The position numbers and the translations under genes were made by a program. Positions 7,914 to 13,693 of a stretch of 14,755 bases of DNA are shown one piece after another (within the stretch, counting starts at the first letter, position 1; each line of letters opens with the position of its first letter). Origin of the DNA: Micavibrio_B sp048498395 (GTDB lineage: Bacteria > Pseudomonadota > Alphaproteobacteria > Micavibrionales > Micavibrionaceae); NCBI GenBank assembly GCA_048498395.1, contig JBEHYB010000065.1:1-14755 (forward strand). Reading direction: 5' to 3'. Below the pieces are notes generated by a model that had not been told where the DNA came from, made no database searches, and saw nothing but the letters and a program-made list of their open reading frames with translations.

Positions 7914-8804
7914 ATGAAACCGGAAATTGCCTCCCTGATCTCATCCCCCTGGCCCGATTATGCCCTTTTGGACAGCGGCATGGGCCGGAAACTCGAGCGT
8001 TACGGCAAGGTCGTCGTCAACCGCCCGGAGCCGCAGGCATTATGGATGCCGTCCCTGCCCGAAAGCGAATGGCAAAATGCGGATGCGATGTTCGACAACA
8101 CGGGCGACGATTCAGACGGCGATGTCGGCCGCTGGAAACTCAACGGCCGCGTCGCCGAGCAATGGAATGTCAAATGGGGCGACCTTCAATTCGTCTGCCG
8201 CCTGATGTCATTCCGCCACATGGGACTGTTCCCCGAACAGATGACGCACTGGCAATGGATCGCCGACCAGATCAAGGCAGCGGGCCGCCCGCTCAAGATC
8301 CTCAACCTCTTCGCCTATACGGGCGCGGCATCCCTCGCCGCCGCGAAAGCCGGCGCGCAGGTCACCCATCTCGACGCGTCGAAGAAAGCCATCCAGTGGG
8401 GCAAGGAGAACCAGCAGGCGAGCAACCTCACCGACGCGCCGATCAGATGGATCTGCGATGACGCGAAAGCCTTCGTCGCCCGCGAGCTGCGGCGCGGCAG
8501 CCAGTATGACGGCATCATCTTCGACCCGCCGAAATTCGGCCGCGGGCCCGACGGCGAACGCTGGCAGTTAGAGGAAGACCTGCAGCCCTTTGCTGCCGAC
8601 TGCGCCAAGCTCCTCGCCCCGGACGCGAAATTCATGATCCTGACCGCTTATGCGATGCGCCTGTCGTCGCTCTCGCTTGCGAACCTTATGCACGATGTCA
8701 CCAAAGACCGCGCAGGCTCGATCGACAGCGGCGAGCTCCTGATCAAGCAGGAGAACGGCGAGCGCTACCTCTCCACCTCACTCTATGCGCGATGGTCGGC
8801 ATGA
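7914..8804 (+). CDS. Class I SAM-dependent methyltransferase, probably acting on rRNA
   Basis: The 296-residue product has the Rossmann-like SAM-binding motif I at ILNLFAYTGAASLAAAKAG (129-147) and the acidic end of strand 2 at LDAS (D154). A catalytic-type motif IV, FDPPKFGRGP (203-212), follows. The [DN]PP[FYK] pattern and overall layout resemble the COG1092/RlmI-RlmK group of RNA base methyltransferases, but no PUA domain is visible at the N-terminus. The gene is joined to a SpoU-type RNA methyltransferase gene by a 4-base ATGA overlap, so both probably modify RNA. The exact target cannot be read from the sequence. The ribosome binding site is weak. Confidence 0.88.
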   Translation: MKPEIASLISSPWPDYALLDSGMGRKLERYGKVVVNRPEPQALWMPSLPESEWQNADAMFDNTGDDSDGDVGRWKLNGRVAEQWNVKWGDLQFVCRLMSFRHMGLFPEQMTHWQWIADQIKAAGRPLKILNLFAYTGAASLAAAKAGAQVTHLDASKKAIQWGKENQQASNLTDAPIRWICDDAKAFVARELRRGSQYDGIIFDPPKFGRGPDGERWQLEEDLQPFAADCAKLLAPDAKFMILTAYAMRLSSLSLANLMHDVTKDRAGSIDSGELLIKQENGERYLSTSLYARWSA

Positions 8805-9592
8805 GCGATATCAAACTCATCACCTCGACCGCGAACCCGTTGATCAAGGAGATCAAGGCGCTTGAGATGCGCAAGCGCCGCAAGGAGACGAACCTGTTCG
8901 TCGCCGAAGGATTGCGCACCATCATCGAAGGCATGGAACTGAACGCCGATCTCCAGACGCTGGTCTTCGCGAGCGAGGTCAAGGACCGCGCCGATGTCAG
9001 GCGCGCCTGCGACTACGCCGCACAGGCCGTCGAGGTCAACGACATCGTGCTTGAGAAGATCTCGCGCAAGGAGAACCCGCAATCCGTGATCGGCGTGTTC
9101 CGCCAGAAACTGCGCAGGCTGCGCGATGTCACGCAAAGCGGTGTCTGGGTCGTGCTCGAGGAAGTGCGCGATCCCGGCAATCTCGGCACCATCATCCGCA
9201 CGATCGATAGCGTCGGCGCAAGCGGCGTGATCCTCGTCGGCAATTGCTGCGATCCCTACTCGTTCGAATCCGTGCGCGCGACGATGGGATCGATCTTCCT
9301 GGTGCCGATCGTCACTGCCACACGCGACGACTTCCTCGACTGGCGCAAGGACTGGAAAGGCCTTGTCGTCGGCACCACGCTGCAGGACTCTGTCGACTAT
9401 CGCGAAGTCGAATACAAAGAGCCGATCCTGTTGCTGATGGGCAACGAACAGGCGGGCCTTACGAATGAGATGCGCGAAGCCTGCACCGATCTCATTCGCC
9501 TGCCGATGAAAGGCCGCGCGGACTCTCTCAATCTCTCGATCGCCACCGGCGTTATGCTCTATATGATAGAGGACAAACTCCGGAACCGATGA
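8801..9592 (+). CDS. TrmH/SpoU-family RNA 2'-O-methyltransferase
   Basis: SPOUT enzymes of this family methylate ribose 2'-hydroxyls in tRNA or rRNA using SAM bound in a trefoil knot. All three SpoU motifs are present: RDPGNLGTIIRT (123-134), MGNEQAGL (213-220) and LPMKGRADSLNLSIATG (234-250). An N-terminal SpoU substrate-binding-like domain covers about residues 1-100 (ANPLIKEIKAL, FVAEGLRTIIEG). The ATG at 8801 is preferred because it overlaps the upstream TGA by four bases, typical of coupling; an ATG at 8792 would add three residues. The product is 263 residues, normal for the rRNA-type members. The target (tRNA or 23S rRNA) is not determined. Confidence 0.93.
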   Translation: MSDIKLITSTANPLIKEIKALEMRKRRKETNLFVAEGLRTIIEGMELNADLQTLVFASEVKDRADVRRACDYAAQAVEVNDIVLEKISRKENPQSVIGVFRQKLRRLRDVTQSGVWVVLEEVRDPGNLGTIIRTIDSVGASGVILVGNCCDPYSFESVRATMGSIFLVPIVTATRDDFLDWRKDWKGLVVGTTLQDSVDYREVEYKEPILLLMGNEQAGLTNEMREACTDLIRLPMKGRADSLNLSIATGVMLYMIEDKLRNR

Positions 9593-9607
9593 ACCCTCCG
9601 ATCTGTT
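9582..9607 (+). promoter_or_regulatory. EcfG-type stress promoter before the proline-rich small gene
   Basis: GGAAC (9582-9586), a 17-base spacer and TGTT (9604-9607) followed by GG match GGAAC-N16/17-CGTT at 8 of 9 positions. The -35 element lies within the last codons and stop of the upstream methyltransferase gene. The next ATG with a good ribosome binding site is at 9651. Confidence 0.5.
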
Positions 9608-9650
9608 GGTGCACTACGATGGAATGCGACAACAACGAAGGAGAGCGCTT

Positions 9651-9800
9651 ATGATAATCGACAATCCGGAAAAACCAGATACGCCGAATTCACCGCCAAC
9701 ACCGGGAAACCCCGACACGCCCGCCATGCCCGGCGTGGAAGTTCCACAAATAGACGAACCCAAAATCCCCGACCTGTCCCCGGCGAAAGCACGCCGTTAA
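9651..9800 (+). CDS. Tiny proline-rich acidic protein, unknown function
   Basis: The 49-residue product starts at 9651 because AAGGAG lies seven bases upstream; an ATG at 9606 lacks such a site. About a quarter of the residues are proline, with the motif PDTP twice (KPDTPNS and NPDTPAM) and repeated P-x-x-P spacing. There is no signal peptide or membrane segment, so it is probably disordered and cytoplasmic. I do not recognise a functional family. Position behind an EcfG-like promoter and next to another small disordered stress-type gene suggests a role in stress survival, which is an inference. Confidence 0.7.
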   Translation: MIIDNPEKPDTPNSPPTPGNPDTPAMPGVEVPQIDEPKIPDLSPAKARR

Positions 9801-9864
9801 CTATATATTCCGCGCCTAATATGCATGGCAAAACAGCATACCGGATATGAACCAAAAAGAATCA

Positions 9865-9889
9865 GGAACACTATCCGTCATCTGCCGTT
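9865..9889 (+). promoter_or_regulatory. Consensus EcfG-type general stress promoter
   Basis: GGAAC (9865-9869), exactly 16 bases, then CGTT (9886-9889) followed by GG: a perfect match to the alphaproteobacterial EcfG consensus. It lies in the 128-base gap between the two tiny genes, 39 bases before the ATG at 9929. Nothing else is evident in that gap. Confidence 0.75.
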
Positions 9890-9928
9890 GGCTAGGCTCA
9901 ACTTAACAACCCTTACAAGGAGTTAATT

Positions 9929-10114
9929 ATGACACGTAACAATAACCCACAAGGTCACAACCAGTACACAAACAAGGATCGTGACCAGTCGGAGCGTTCT
10001 GCTTCATCACAACAGCAGTCACGACGCGACGCTCCGCAACAGCGTCAGAACAAATCAGATCTCGACGACGAGGATATGCGCGGCAACCGCAGCTCTTCAC
10101 GCGACGATCGCTAA
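9929..10114 (+). CDS. Small disordered hydrophilic protein, probable stress protein
   Basis: The 61-residue product is almost entirely polar (Asn, Gln, Ser, Arg, Asp), with no hydrophobic core, no signal and no Cys, so it is expected to be intrinsically disordered. Runs such as SSQQQSRRDAPQQRQNKSD and the ending RGNRSSSRDDR are typical of desiccation or stress-type proteins, but I cannot name a family. Expression signals are excellent: AAGGAG six bases before the ATG, a consensus EcfG-like promoter upstream and a strong terminator just downstream. These signals are the main reason to accept so short and biased a reading frame. Confidence 0.8.
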   Translation: MTRNNNPQGHNQYTNKDRDQSERSASSQQQSRRDAPQQRQNKSDLDDEDMRGNRSSSRDDR

Positions 10115-10143
10115 CCCTTCGGCTCGCAAGAGACCGTACAACG

Positions 10144-10184
10144 AAAAATCTTCCGGGAGGACCCCTGTGCCCGGGAGATTTTTT
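10144..10184. terminator. Bidirectional intrinsic terminator between convergent small genes
   Basis: Arms AAAAATCTTCCGGG (10144-10157) and CCCGGGAGATTTTT (10170-10183) pair with one mismatch around a 12-base loop and are followed by T on the plus strand. The A-run on the left serves the minus strand. It can end both the 9929 gene and the convergent lipoprotein gene. Confidence 0.85.
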
Positions 10185-10198
10185 GTATCTCCGGTAAC

Positions 10199-10402
10199 CT
10201 AGAAATAAAGGCCGCAATTCAGCTCGTTCATTTTGTCGCGCACATAGGCGGCGCGCTTCGGATCGGGAGAATTTTCGGCTTTGAGACGATGGCACAGCGC
10301 CTGTTGCTCGCGCGTGTCGAGCTGCGTCAGCGGGCATGTCTCGGGGTTCTGCGACTGGCACGCCGATAGCAGCAATATCAGGAGTGGAATGCATTTTTTC
10401 AT
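10199..10402 (-). CDS. Small putative lipoprotein, unknown function
   Basis: The 67-residue product has a clear lipoprotein signal: MKKCIP, a leucine-rich hydrophobic core, then the lipobox L-S-A-C15. The mature part of about 53 residues contains CPLTQLDTREQQALCHRLKAE and ends ELNCGLYF, giving three further Cys that may form disulfides in the periplasm. There is no obvious ribosome binding site before the ATG, and another minus-strand frame overlaps the start, so it may depend on upstream translation. A terminator lies about 15 bases after the stop. No family recognised. Confidence 0.75.
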   Translation of the reverse strand: MKKCIPLLILLLSACQSQNPETCPLTQLDTREQQALCHRLKAENSPDPKRAAYVRDKMNELNCGLYF

Positions 10403-10403
10403 G

Positions 10404-10649
10404 ACGCAGAGCTATAACAGTTTCACGCTCTAATTCCAGTTGCAAAAGCGCCGCTTTCATAAATTTTTTCTGCGCCACGAGAAGCGCGCGAAAGCGCAGC
10501 GTATCCCGCGATTTCATCCCGTGTTTCAAGGCGTTACGCGAAGCGCGTTTCTTGCCGGAAACCGTTTTCGGCCCCGTCGATTGCACCCATGGCCGGTTTT
10601 CGCGAATTCTTCGCGCCGCAGCCGCCCGCCGCTCCAGCCTGCCATCATT
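10404..10649 (-). pseudogene. Broken or overlapping reading frame with a 'STGPKT...NALKHG' motif
   Basis: One minus-strand frame encodes a basic helix (RLERRAAAARRIRENRPW) followed by STGPKTVSGKKRASRNALKH-GMKSRD. This matches a pattern I know from many small proteins of unknown function ('STGPRTxxGKxxSxxNAxKHG'). The boundaries do not make sense. No ATG opens this frame near its start: the ATGA overlapping the upstream stop (10645-10648) is in another frame, and the nearest in-frame start is a GTG at 10586. At the other end the frame has no stop until 9927, running over the lipoprotein gene, a terminator and an opposite-strand gene. A frameshift at each end, a sequencing error or a GTG start are all possible. 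Confidence 0.45.
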
Positions 10650-11157
10650 CCTGCTCGTAATATCTTTTCTGGAGGGCCCTATCAGTTCGTTCGGCGTTTT
10701 TGGCGATTTTTTCCGAATTTCTGAGCATCCGCGAGCGTGATTTCGAGATATGCTCGTTCCACGCCACGTCATACTGCTGGCATCTTGCACGATTCATGCG
10801 CACCGCATTCATCGTCGTGATGCTCTGCTCCTGCGCCTTGAGCGCAAGCAGGAAACTGCGCTCGTCGGGTTTTTCAGCCTCGCCGCCGCTCAAATAAAAA
10901 CGGAAAGCCGCGTCGAGCAGGATCACCTGTTCGATCAGGCGGCGGTCCATCGACTGGCTGTTTCCGTCTTCCTCAGCCATCATCGTGCCTTCGAGCTGTG
11001 CGATCGTGTCGGCGAGCGCCGGCGCATCTGTGGAGAGTTTAAGGTAATGAGACATGACGCGCGCCTCGAGGCACAGCCTATCGCTTGCGACCTCTTTGGT
11101 TGTTGTGTCTATGTCCGGGGTGGCCGTCTCTCCGGCCTGTCCGATGTTCTCGTTCAT
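10645..11157 (-). CDS. Conserved-looking protein of unknown function, probably leaderless
   Basis: From the ATG at 11157 the product is 170 residues, mostly helical, with an acidic N-terminus (MNENIGQAGETATPDIDTT) and a basic C-terminus (SKSRSRMLRNSEKIAKNAER). A central segment LIEQVILLDAAFRFYLSGG leads to FLLALKAQEQSITTMNAVRM. No membrane segment or signal peptide is visible. An ATG at 11214 would add 19 residues, but a strong promoter lies inside that extension, so 11157 is favoured. It is followed by the 'STGPKT' frame; similar 'ALKAQ' and 'STGPKT' small proteins may occur together elsewhere, though I say this from memory only. Confidence 0.65.
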   Translation of the reverse strand: MNENIGQAGETATPDIDTTTKEVASDRLCLEARVMSHYLKLSTDAPALADTIAQLEGTMMAEEDGNSQSMDRRLIEQVILLDAAFRFYLSGGEAEKPDERSFLLALKAQEQSITTMNAVRMNRARCQQYDVAWNEHISKSRSRMLRNSEKIAKNAERTDRALQKRYYEQE

Positions 11158-11164
11158 CCTGCGG

Positions 11165-11193
11165 ATAATAGGATTATTTTCCCAACTTGTCAA
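11165..11193 (-). promoter_or_regulatory. Strong sigma70-type promoter of the 10645-11157 gene
   Basis: TTGACA (11188-11193, minus strand), a 17-base spacer and TATTAT (11165-11170) make a near-consensus promoter. The expected start point, about seven bases after the -10 element, is 11157-11158, which is the A of the ATG or the base before it. The mRNA would therefore be leaderless. Confidence 0.7.
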
Positions 11194-11280
11194 GGATTTC
11201 ACGTTTCTTGACATAATATGGTAAATACTTTAGCTTTCTCACACCTGGGTAACCATGACAATATAAGGGGTGAGGATAAT

Positions 11281-11643
11281 ATGAGTGAGCGCGTAACAAT
11301 TGCCCATGTGGGCGTGAGAACGAATTCCAGACAGCTGAACCGCGAGATGGCGATGGTGCAGGCGGCAACCGGCATGATCGGCAAACCAGAGATCCGCAGC
11401 CTCGGCGGCATGCTGAGCGAAAATTTCGAAACCGCGAGCACGCTCGAGCAGATTCACGAAACGCTCAAAAAACTTTTCCCCGCGAAAACCCACAGCATCT
11501 TCTTCAATGAAACGGCAAGCGGCGCGCCCGGCACGCAGGATGGATCGACCGCCAACTTCGCCGTCATCCGCAAAGCCCCGCCCCGCCCGATCGACGACAT
11601 TATACGCAGCTTCGATCATTTGATGGCGCGGGTTTTTAAGTAA
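11281..11643 (+). CDS. Small soluble protein of unknown function
   Basis: The 120-residue product starts at the ATG at 11281, which has GAGG followed by a five-base spacer; an in-frame ATG at 11218 has no ribosome binding site. The N-terminal part is MSERVTIAHVGVRTNSRQ. A middle helical section contains LGGMLSENFETASTLEQIHE and TLKKLFPAKTHSIFF, and the C-terminal part ends RPIDDIIRSFDHLMARVFK. There is no signal peptide, membrane segment or recognisable motif. It diverges from the 10645-11157 gene across a 123-base gap that contains the latter's promoter. Confidence 0.7.
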   Translation: MSERVTIAHVGVRTNSRQLNREMAMVQAATGMIGKPEIRSLGGMLSENFETASTLEQIHETLKKLFPAKTHSIFFNETASGAPGTQDGSTANFAVIRKAPPRPIDDIIRSFDHLMARVFK

Positions 11644-11682
11644 TCTCGCATGCGCTTTCCCCGTGAAAACGGGGATCTTTTC

Positions 11683-11713
11683 TGAACCACAGCGAACACA
11701 ACGATCACAGCGC
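11683..11713. repeat. Short repetitive segment of the 'CCACAGxGxACACAG' kind
   Basis: The stretch holds CACAGCGAACACA and then CACAGCG, a direct near-repeat of the type found as non-coding dispersed sequence in many genomes ('accacagagaacacagag'). It lies just before a palindromic repeat remnant, after the stop of the 11281 gene. No function is evident. Confidence 0.35.
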
Positions 11714-11727
11714 GTTTGGAGCGCAGG

Positions 11728-11796
11728 CGAAGCAATCCATTATCAGCCTGCTCACCCCCCTTGGATTGCCACGTCGCTGATGTTCCTCGCAATGAC
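11728..11796. repeat. Truncated copy of the 'GTCATTGCGAG' palindromic repeat
   Basis: Begins GCGAAGCAATCCATTATCAG and ends with a right arm containing TTGGATTGCC, ACGTCGCTGA and CCTCGCAATGAC. Compared with the full copy at 12098-12183, the outer 14 bases of the left arm are missing or replaced. It abuts the 3' end of the GIY-YIG nuclease gene. Confidence 0.65.
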
Positions 11797-11798
11797 GG

Positions 11799-12086
11799 CT
11801 ACATCAGGCTTTCAAATAAATCAGCCCACGCCGGATTATTTTTTTCGATCAAGGAAATTTTTTTGGCCCGCGACCCCGCCTTTATCTGCTTTTCACGCGT
11901 GATGGCATTCGGCATATCTTCATAAGGTTCATAATAAACCAAAAGTTTGCAATCATACCGGGATGTGAATTTTGGGCCGTTTGCATTCCTGTGCTGGGAG
12001 ATACGCTGCATAAGGTCAGATGTGACACCTGTATAAAGCGTACCATTCTTTTTATTCGCCAGAATATACACGCAAGGCTGTTTCAT
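11799..12086 (-). CDS. GIY-YIG domain nuclease family protein (YhbQ/UPF0213-like)
   Basis: Single-domain GIY-YIG proteins are small putative DNA endonucleases; physiological roles of this subgroup are poorly known. The 95-residue product is almost the bare domain: C-V-Y7-I-L then GTLYTG (15-20) corresponds to the GIY...YIG strands. R28 in LMQRISQH and E65 in ITREKQIK fit the conserved Arg and metal-binding Glu. The ending LIEKNNPAWADLFESLM is typical of the subgroup. GAGGA directly touches the ATG, so ribosome binding is atypical. The gene is flanked on both sides by copies of the same palindromic repeat, suggesting an unstable or mobile neighbourhood. Confidence 0.9.
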   Translation of the reverse strand: MKQPCVYILANKKNGTLYTGVTSDLMQRISQHRNANGPKFTSRYDCKLLVYYEPYEDMPNAITREKQIKAGSRAKKISLIEKNNPAWADLFESLM

Positions 12087-12097
12087 TCCTCTATTTT

Positions 12098-12183
12098 GTC
12101 ATTGCGAGCACCGCGAAGCAATCCATCTATCAGCCAGCTCAATCCCATGGATTGCCGCGTCGGCTACGCCTCCTCGCAATGAC
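12098..12183. repeat. Complete palindromic repeat of the 'GTCATTGCGAG' family
   Basis: Left arm GTCATTGCGAG-CACC-GCGAAGCAATCCAT and right arm ATGGATTGCCGCG...CCTCGCAATGAC form a long imperfect inverted repeat, with terminal 11-base arms pairing perfectly. Two partial copies of the same family are in this window. It sits directly upstream of the GIY-YIG gene, so it may shape or supply that gene's 5' region. Confidence 0.8.
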
Positions 12184-12190
12184 GAAGGAT

Positions 12191-12391
12191 TTACGGCTGA
12201 TGCGGATGAAGAATACGCGTCACGGCATTGCCATTATCGCGCGGGAATTCGTGTGACGCTGCGGGAACGGTACCTGTGGCAGGATGCGCGGCCATATCGG
12301 CATCGACTGCGATGACACGACCGGCAACTCCAGCTGTCGCAGCTAACGCTATAAAAAACGCCGTAAGAGGTACTTTATCTTTGTTTCGCAT
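12191..12391 (-). CDS. Tiny putative exported protein, unknown function
   Basis: The 66-residue product starts MRNKDKVPLTAFFIALAATA and continues GVAGRVIAVDAD: a positive N-terminus, a hydrophobic core and small residues, as expected of a Sec signal peptide, with a possible cleavage around residues 23-32. The remaining ~35 residues are His- and Pro-containing (ATGTVPAASHEFPRD, RILHPHQP) and match nothing I know. AGGTG five bases before the ATG and a near-consensus promoter argue that it is expressed. Secretion versus membrane anchoring is uncertain. Confidence 0.65.
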   Translation of the reverse strand: MRNKDKVPLTAFFIALAATAGVAGRVIAVDADMAAHPATGTVPAASHEFPRDNGNAVTRILHPHQP

Positions 12392-12415
12392 CGAACACCT
12401 GCCTTATTGATTGGG

Positions 12416-12444
12416 ACTATAGCAAGATGTTATAGTTATGTCAA
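12416..12444 (-). promoter_or_regulatory. Near-consensus sigma70-type promoter for the small exported protein
   Basis: TTGACA (12439-12444, minus strand), 17 bases, TATAGT (12416-12421). This is 11 of 12 consensus positions with ideal spacing. The leader to the ATG at 12391 would be about 18 bases and includes the AGGTG ribosome binding site. Confidence 0.8.
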
Positions 12445-12472
12445 TAAATGTACAGCAAAGCAATCCAGATAT

Positions 12473-13174
12473 CTAATTTTTTAATTGGGCATCCAATTGG
12501 AAATAACGAGATTTCTGCCTATGCACCGACTCCAAAGATTTTGAATAGAAATTTCCTCCTCCTTGATCATTGTGTGAACAAACATATGCCATTACATCCG
12601 CAATCTGCATGAGAGGATGAAAGTTTTTTGTAACTATCTGCGGATAAATTCTAAAAACCATTCCTTTCGGCGCGCCTATATCAGAAAAGAAAGGCGCGCC
12701 ATTATAAACTTTTCTTCTTTTTTTACCTAAAAATGGAATTTTGGTTTCATCCTTTTCAATATAGAAATTCGTTTTTAATAAGGAAAAATTAGACAAAGAA
12801 GCCTGCATCAAAAGAATTATTATACTTTTATCATTCACATGAAATTTCATATCTTCATCATCTCCAATATCAGAAAAATCCGAATAAGCAGGAGCGATAG
12901 AAAAAGACAAATTTCCAAATTCATTCAAAATACTGACGCAACCTAATACAACTGCTTCCTTTAGTTGCGCGTTTAATTCATTCATATGGATCATCTTATC
13001 TTTATTTATCTTTAGCGAAAATTTTAATTGTTCCAATCTGGAAACAACAACCTCAATATTAGATTTTGGAAACGCCACGTGAGTATATGCCAAGATTTTT
13101 TTATATGCACTCTCATCACCAAAAGCTAAGAATTCTTTGTCCTCAGAATTGCGAATTTCTAAAATATTGTTCAT
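12473..13174 (-). CDS. DUF3800-like protein (putative RNase H-fold nuclease), AT-rich
   Basis: DUF3800 proteins have a predicted RNase H-like fold and are often found in defence or mobile regions; their activity is largely unproven. The 233-residue product shows the family's marks: an N-terminal acidic strand FLAFGDES (D20, E21) and a C-terminal HPLMQIADVMAYVCSH resembling the usual 'QiADliAy' motif. The middle is divergent (IIILLMQASLSNFSLLKTNF, then YIEKDETKIPF). Base composition is far from the neighbours: bases 12721-12780 have only 13 G/C of 60. There is no clear ribosome binding site at the ATG. Length is within the family range. Recent transfer is likely. The family call is moderately sure. 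Confidence 0.7.
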   Translation of the reverse strand: MNNILEIRNSEDKEFLAFGDESAYKKILAYTHVAFPKSNIEVVVSRLEQLKFSLKINKDKMIHMNELNAQLKEAVVLGCVSILNEFGNLSFSIAPAYSDFSDIGDDEDMKFHVNDKSIIILLMQASLSNFSLLKTNFYIEKDETKIPFLGKKRRKVYNGAPFFSDIGAPKGMVFRIYPQIVTKNFHPLMQIADVMAYVCSHNDQGGGNFYSKSLESVHRQKSRYFQLDAQLKN

Positions 13175-13280
13175 AGATTAACTGGACTTGAATCTCATTT
13201 TTTAAGAAAAAACAATTACTAATGCACAAACAATAATCCCATTATTCAGCGCAAATAAGAATCTATTCGTAACATCGCAA

Positions 13281-13317
13281 GATGGATTGCTGCGTCGCTA
13301 AAGCTCCTCGCAATGAT
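13281..13317. repeat. Half copy of the 'GTCATTGCGAG' palindromic repeat
   Basis: GATGGATTGCTGCGTCGCTA, then AAGCTCCTCGCAATGAT, corresponds to the right arm of the copy at 12098-12183; no left arm is visible beside it. It lies in the 168-base gap between the membrane protein gene and the DUF3800-like gene, which otherwise shows only AT-rich sequence. Confidence 0.7.
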
Positions 13318-13342
13318 GGAAGAGAAACAACGGCTTTCGCAA

Positions 13343-13645
13343 TTAAATAAAACACAAATTGCTAGCGCAATAGTAAGTCGCCCATGCTGACCAGCCAATT
13401 CCAAAAAGCAGTGCAAGAATAAACGTCTTTAATATGGTCAGGCTTGTAAACTTTTGAAGTAAAAATAAAGAAATAATGGAATAGCCTACTATAACAAAAA
13501 GGCACCAAAACGGTCTGTTCATGACTATTATTCCTGTCAGGAATAAAGCACCCGTTGATTTTATTGGAACCACATCTATAATGTAGGTACACACAATCGC
13601 CATCAGCATAGAAGATGGAATTAATATCAAACCATGGTTTCCCAT
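13343..13645 (-). CDS. Small integral membrane protein, unknown function
   Basis: From the ATG at 13645 the product is 100 residues and strongly hydrophobic. About four membrane segments are visible: ILIPSSMLMAIVCTYIIDV, STGALFLTGIIVM, FWCLFVIVGYSIISLFLL, and TFILALLFGIGWSAWATYY. GAGGGG four bases before this ATG may serve as a ribosome binding site. A longer start at 13672 would lie within a dispersed hairpin repeat and is rejected. The gene is AT-rich like the DUF3800-like gene 168 bases further on the same strand. No family recognised. Confidence 0.55.
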   Translation of the reverse strand: MGNHGLILIPSSMLMAIVCTYIIDVVPIKSTGALFLTGIIVMNRPFWCLFVIVGYSIISLFLLQKFTSLTILKTFILALLFGIGWSAWATYYCASNLCFI

Positions 13646-13649
13646 TGTG

Positions 13650-13683
13650 CCCCTCACCCTACCCTCTCCCACGGGGAGAGGGT
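13650..13683. repeat. Dispersed hairpin repeat ('CCCTCTCCC...GGGAGAGGG' type) after groEL
   Basis: ACCCTCTCCC (13661-13670) and GGGAGAGGGT (13674-13683) form a perfect 10-pair hairpin with a three-base loop, preceded by CCCCTCACCCT. This matches a dispersed intergenic sequence seen in many bacteria. It starts 10 bases after the groEL stop on the minus strand and might slow transcription, but no T-run follows, so it is not a standard terminator. Confidence 0.65.
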
Positions 13684-13693
13684 TTAGATTCGT

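Noticed and set aside
9927..10403. Continuation of the 'STGPKT' frame to 9927
   Set aside because: It overlaps a lipoprotein gene, a strong terminator and an opposite-strand gene with excellent signals; the translated sequence is Arg- and Cys-rich without pattern.
11208..11236. TTGACA at 11208 as promoter for the gene at 11281
   Set aside because: No acceptable -10 element at 16-18 bases; the hexamer alone is not enough to list as a feature.
11663..11925. Plus-strand open frames starting 'EPQRTQRSQR...'
   Set aside because: They translate dispersed repeats and the reverse of the GIY-YIG gene end; no ribosome binding site.
13661..13683. Hairpin after groEL as an intrinsic terminator
   Set aside because: The stem is good but no T-run follows on the minus strand, and the sequence matches a dispersed repeat type.
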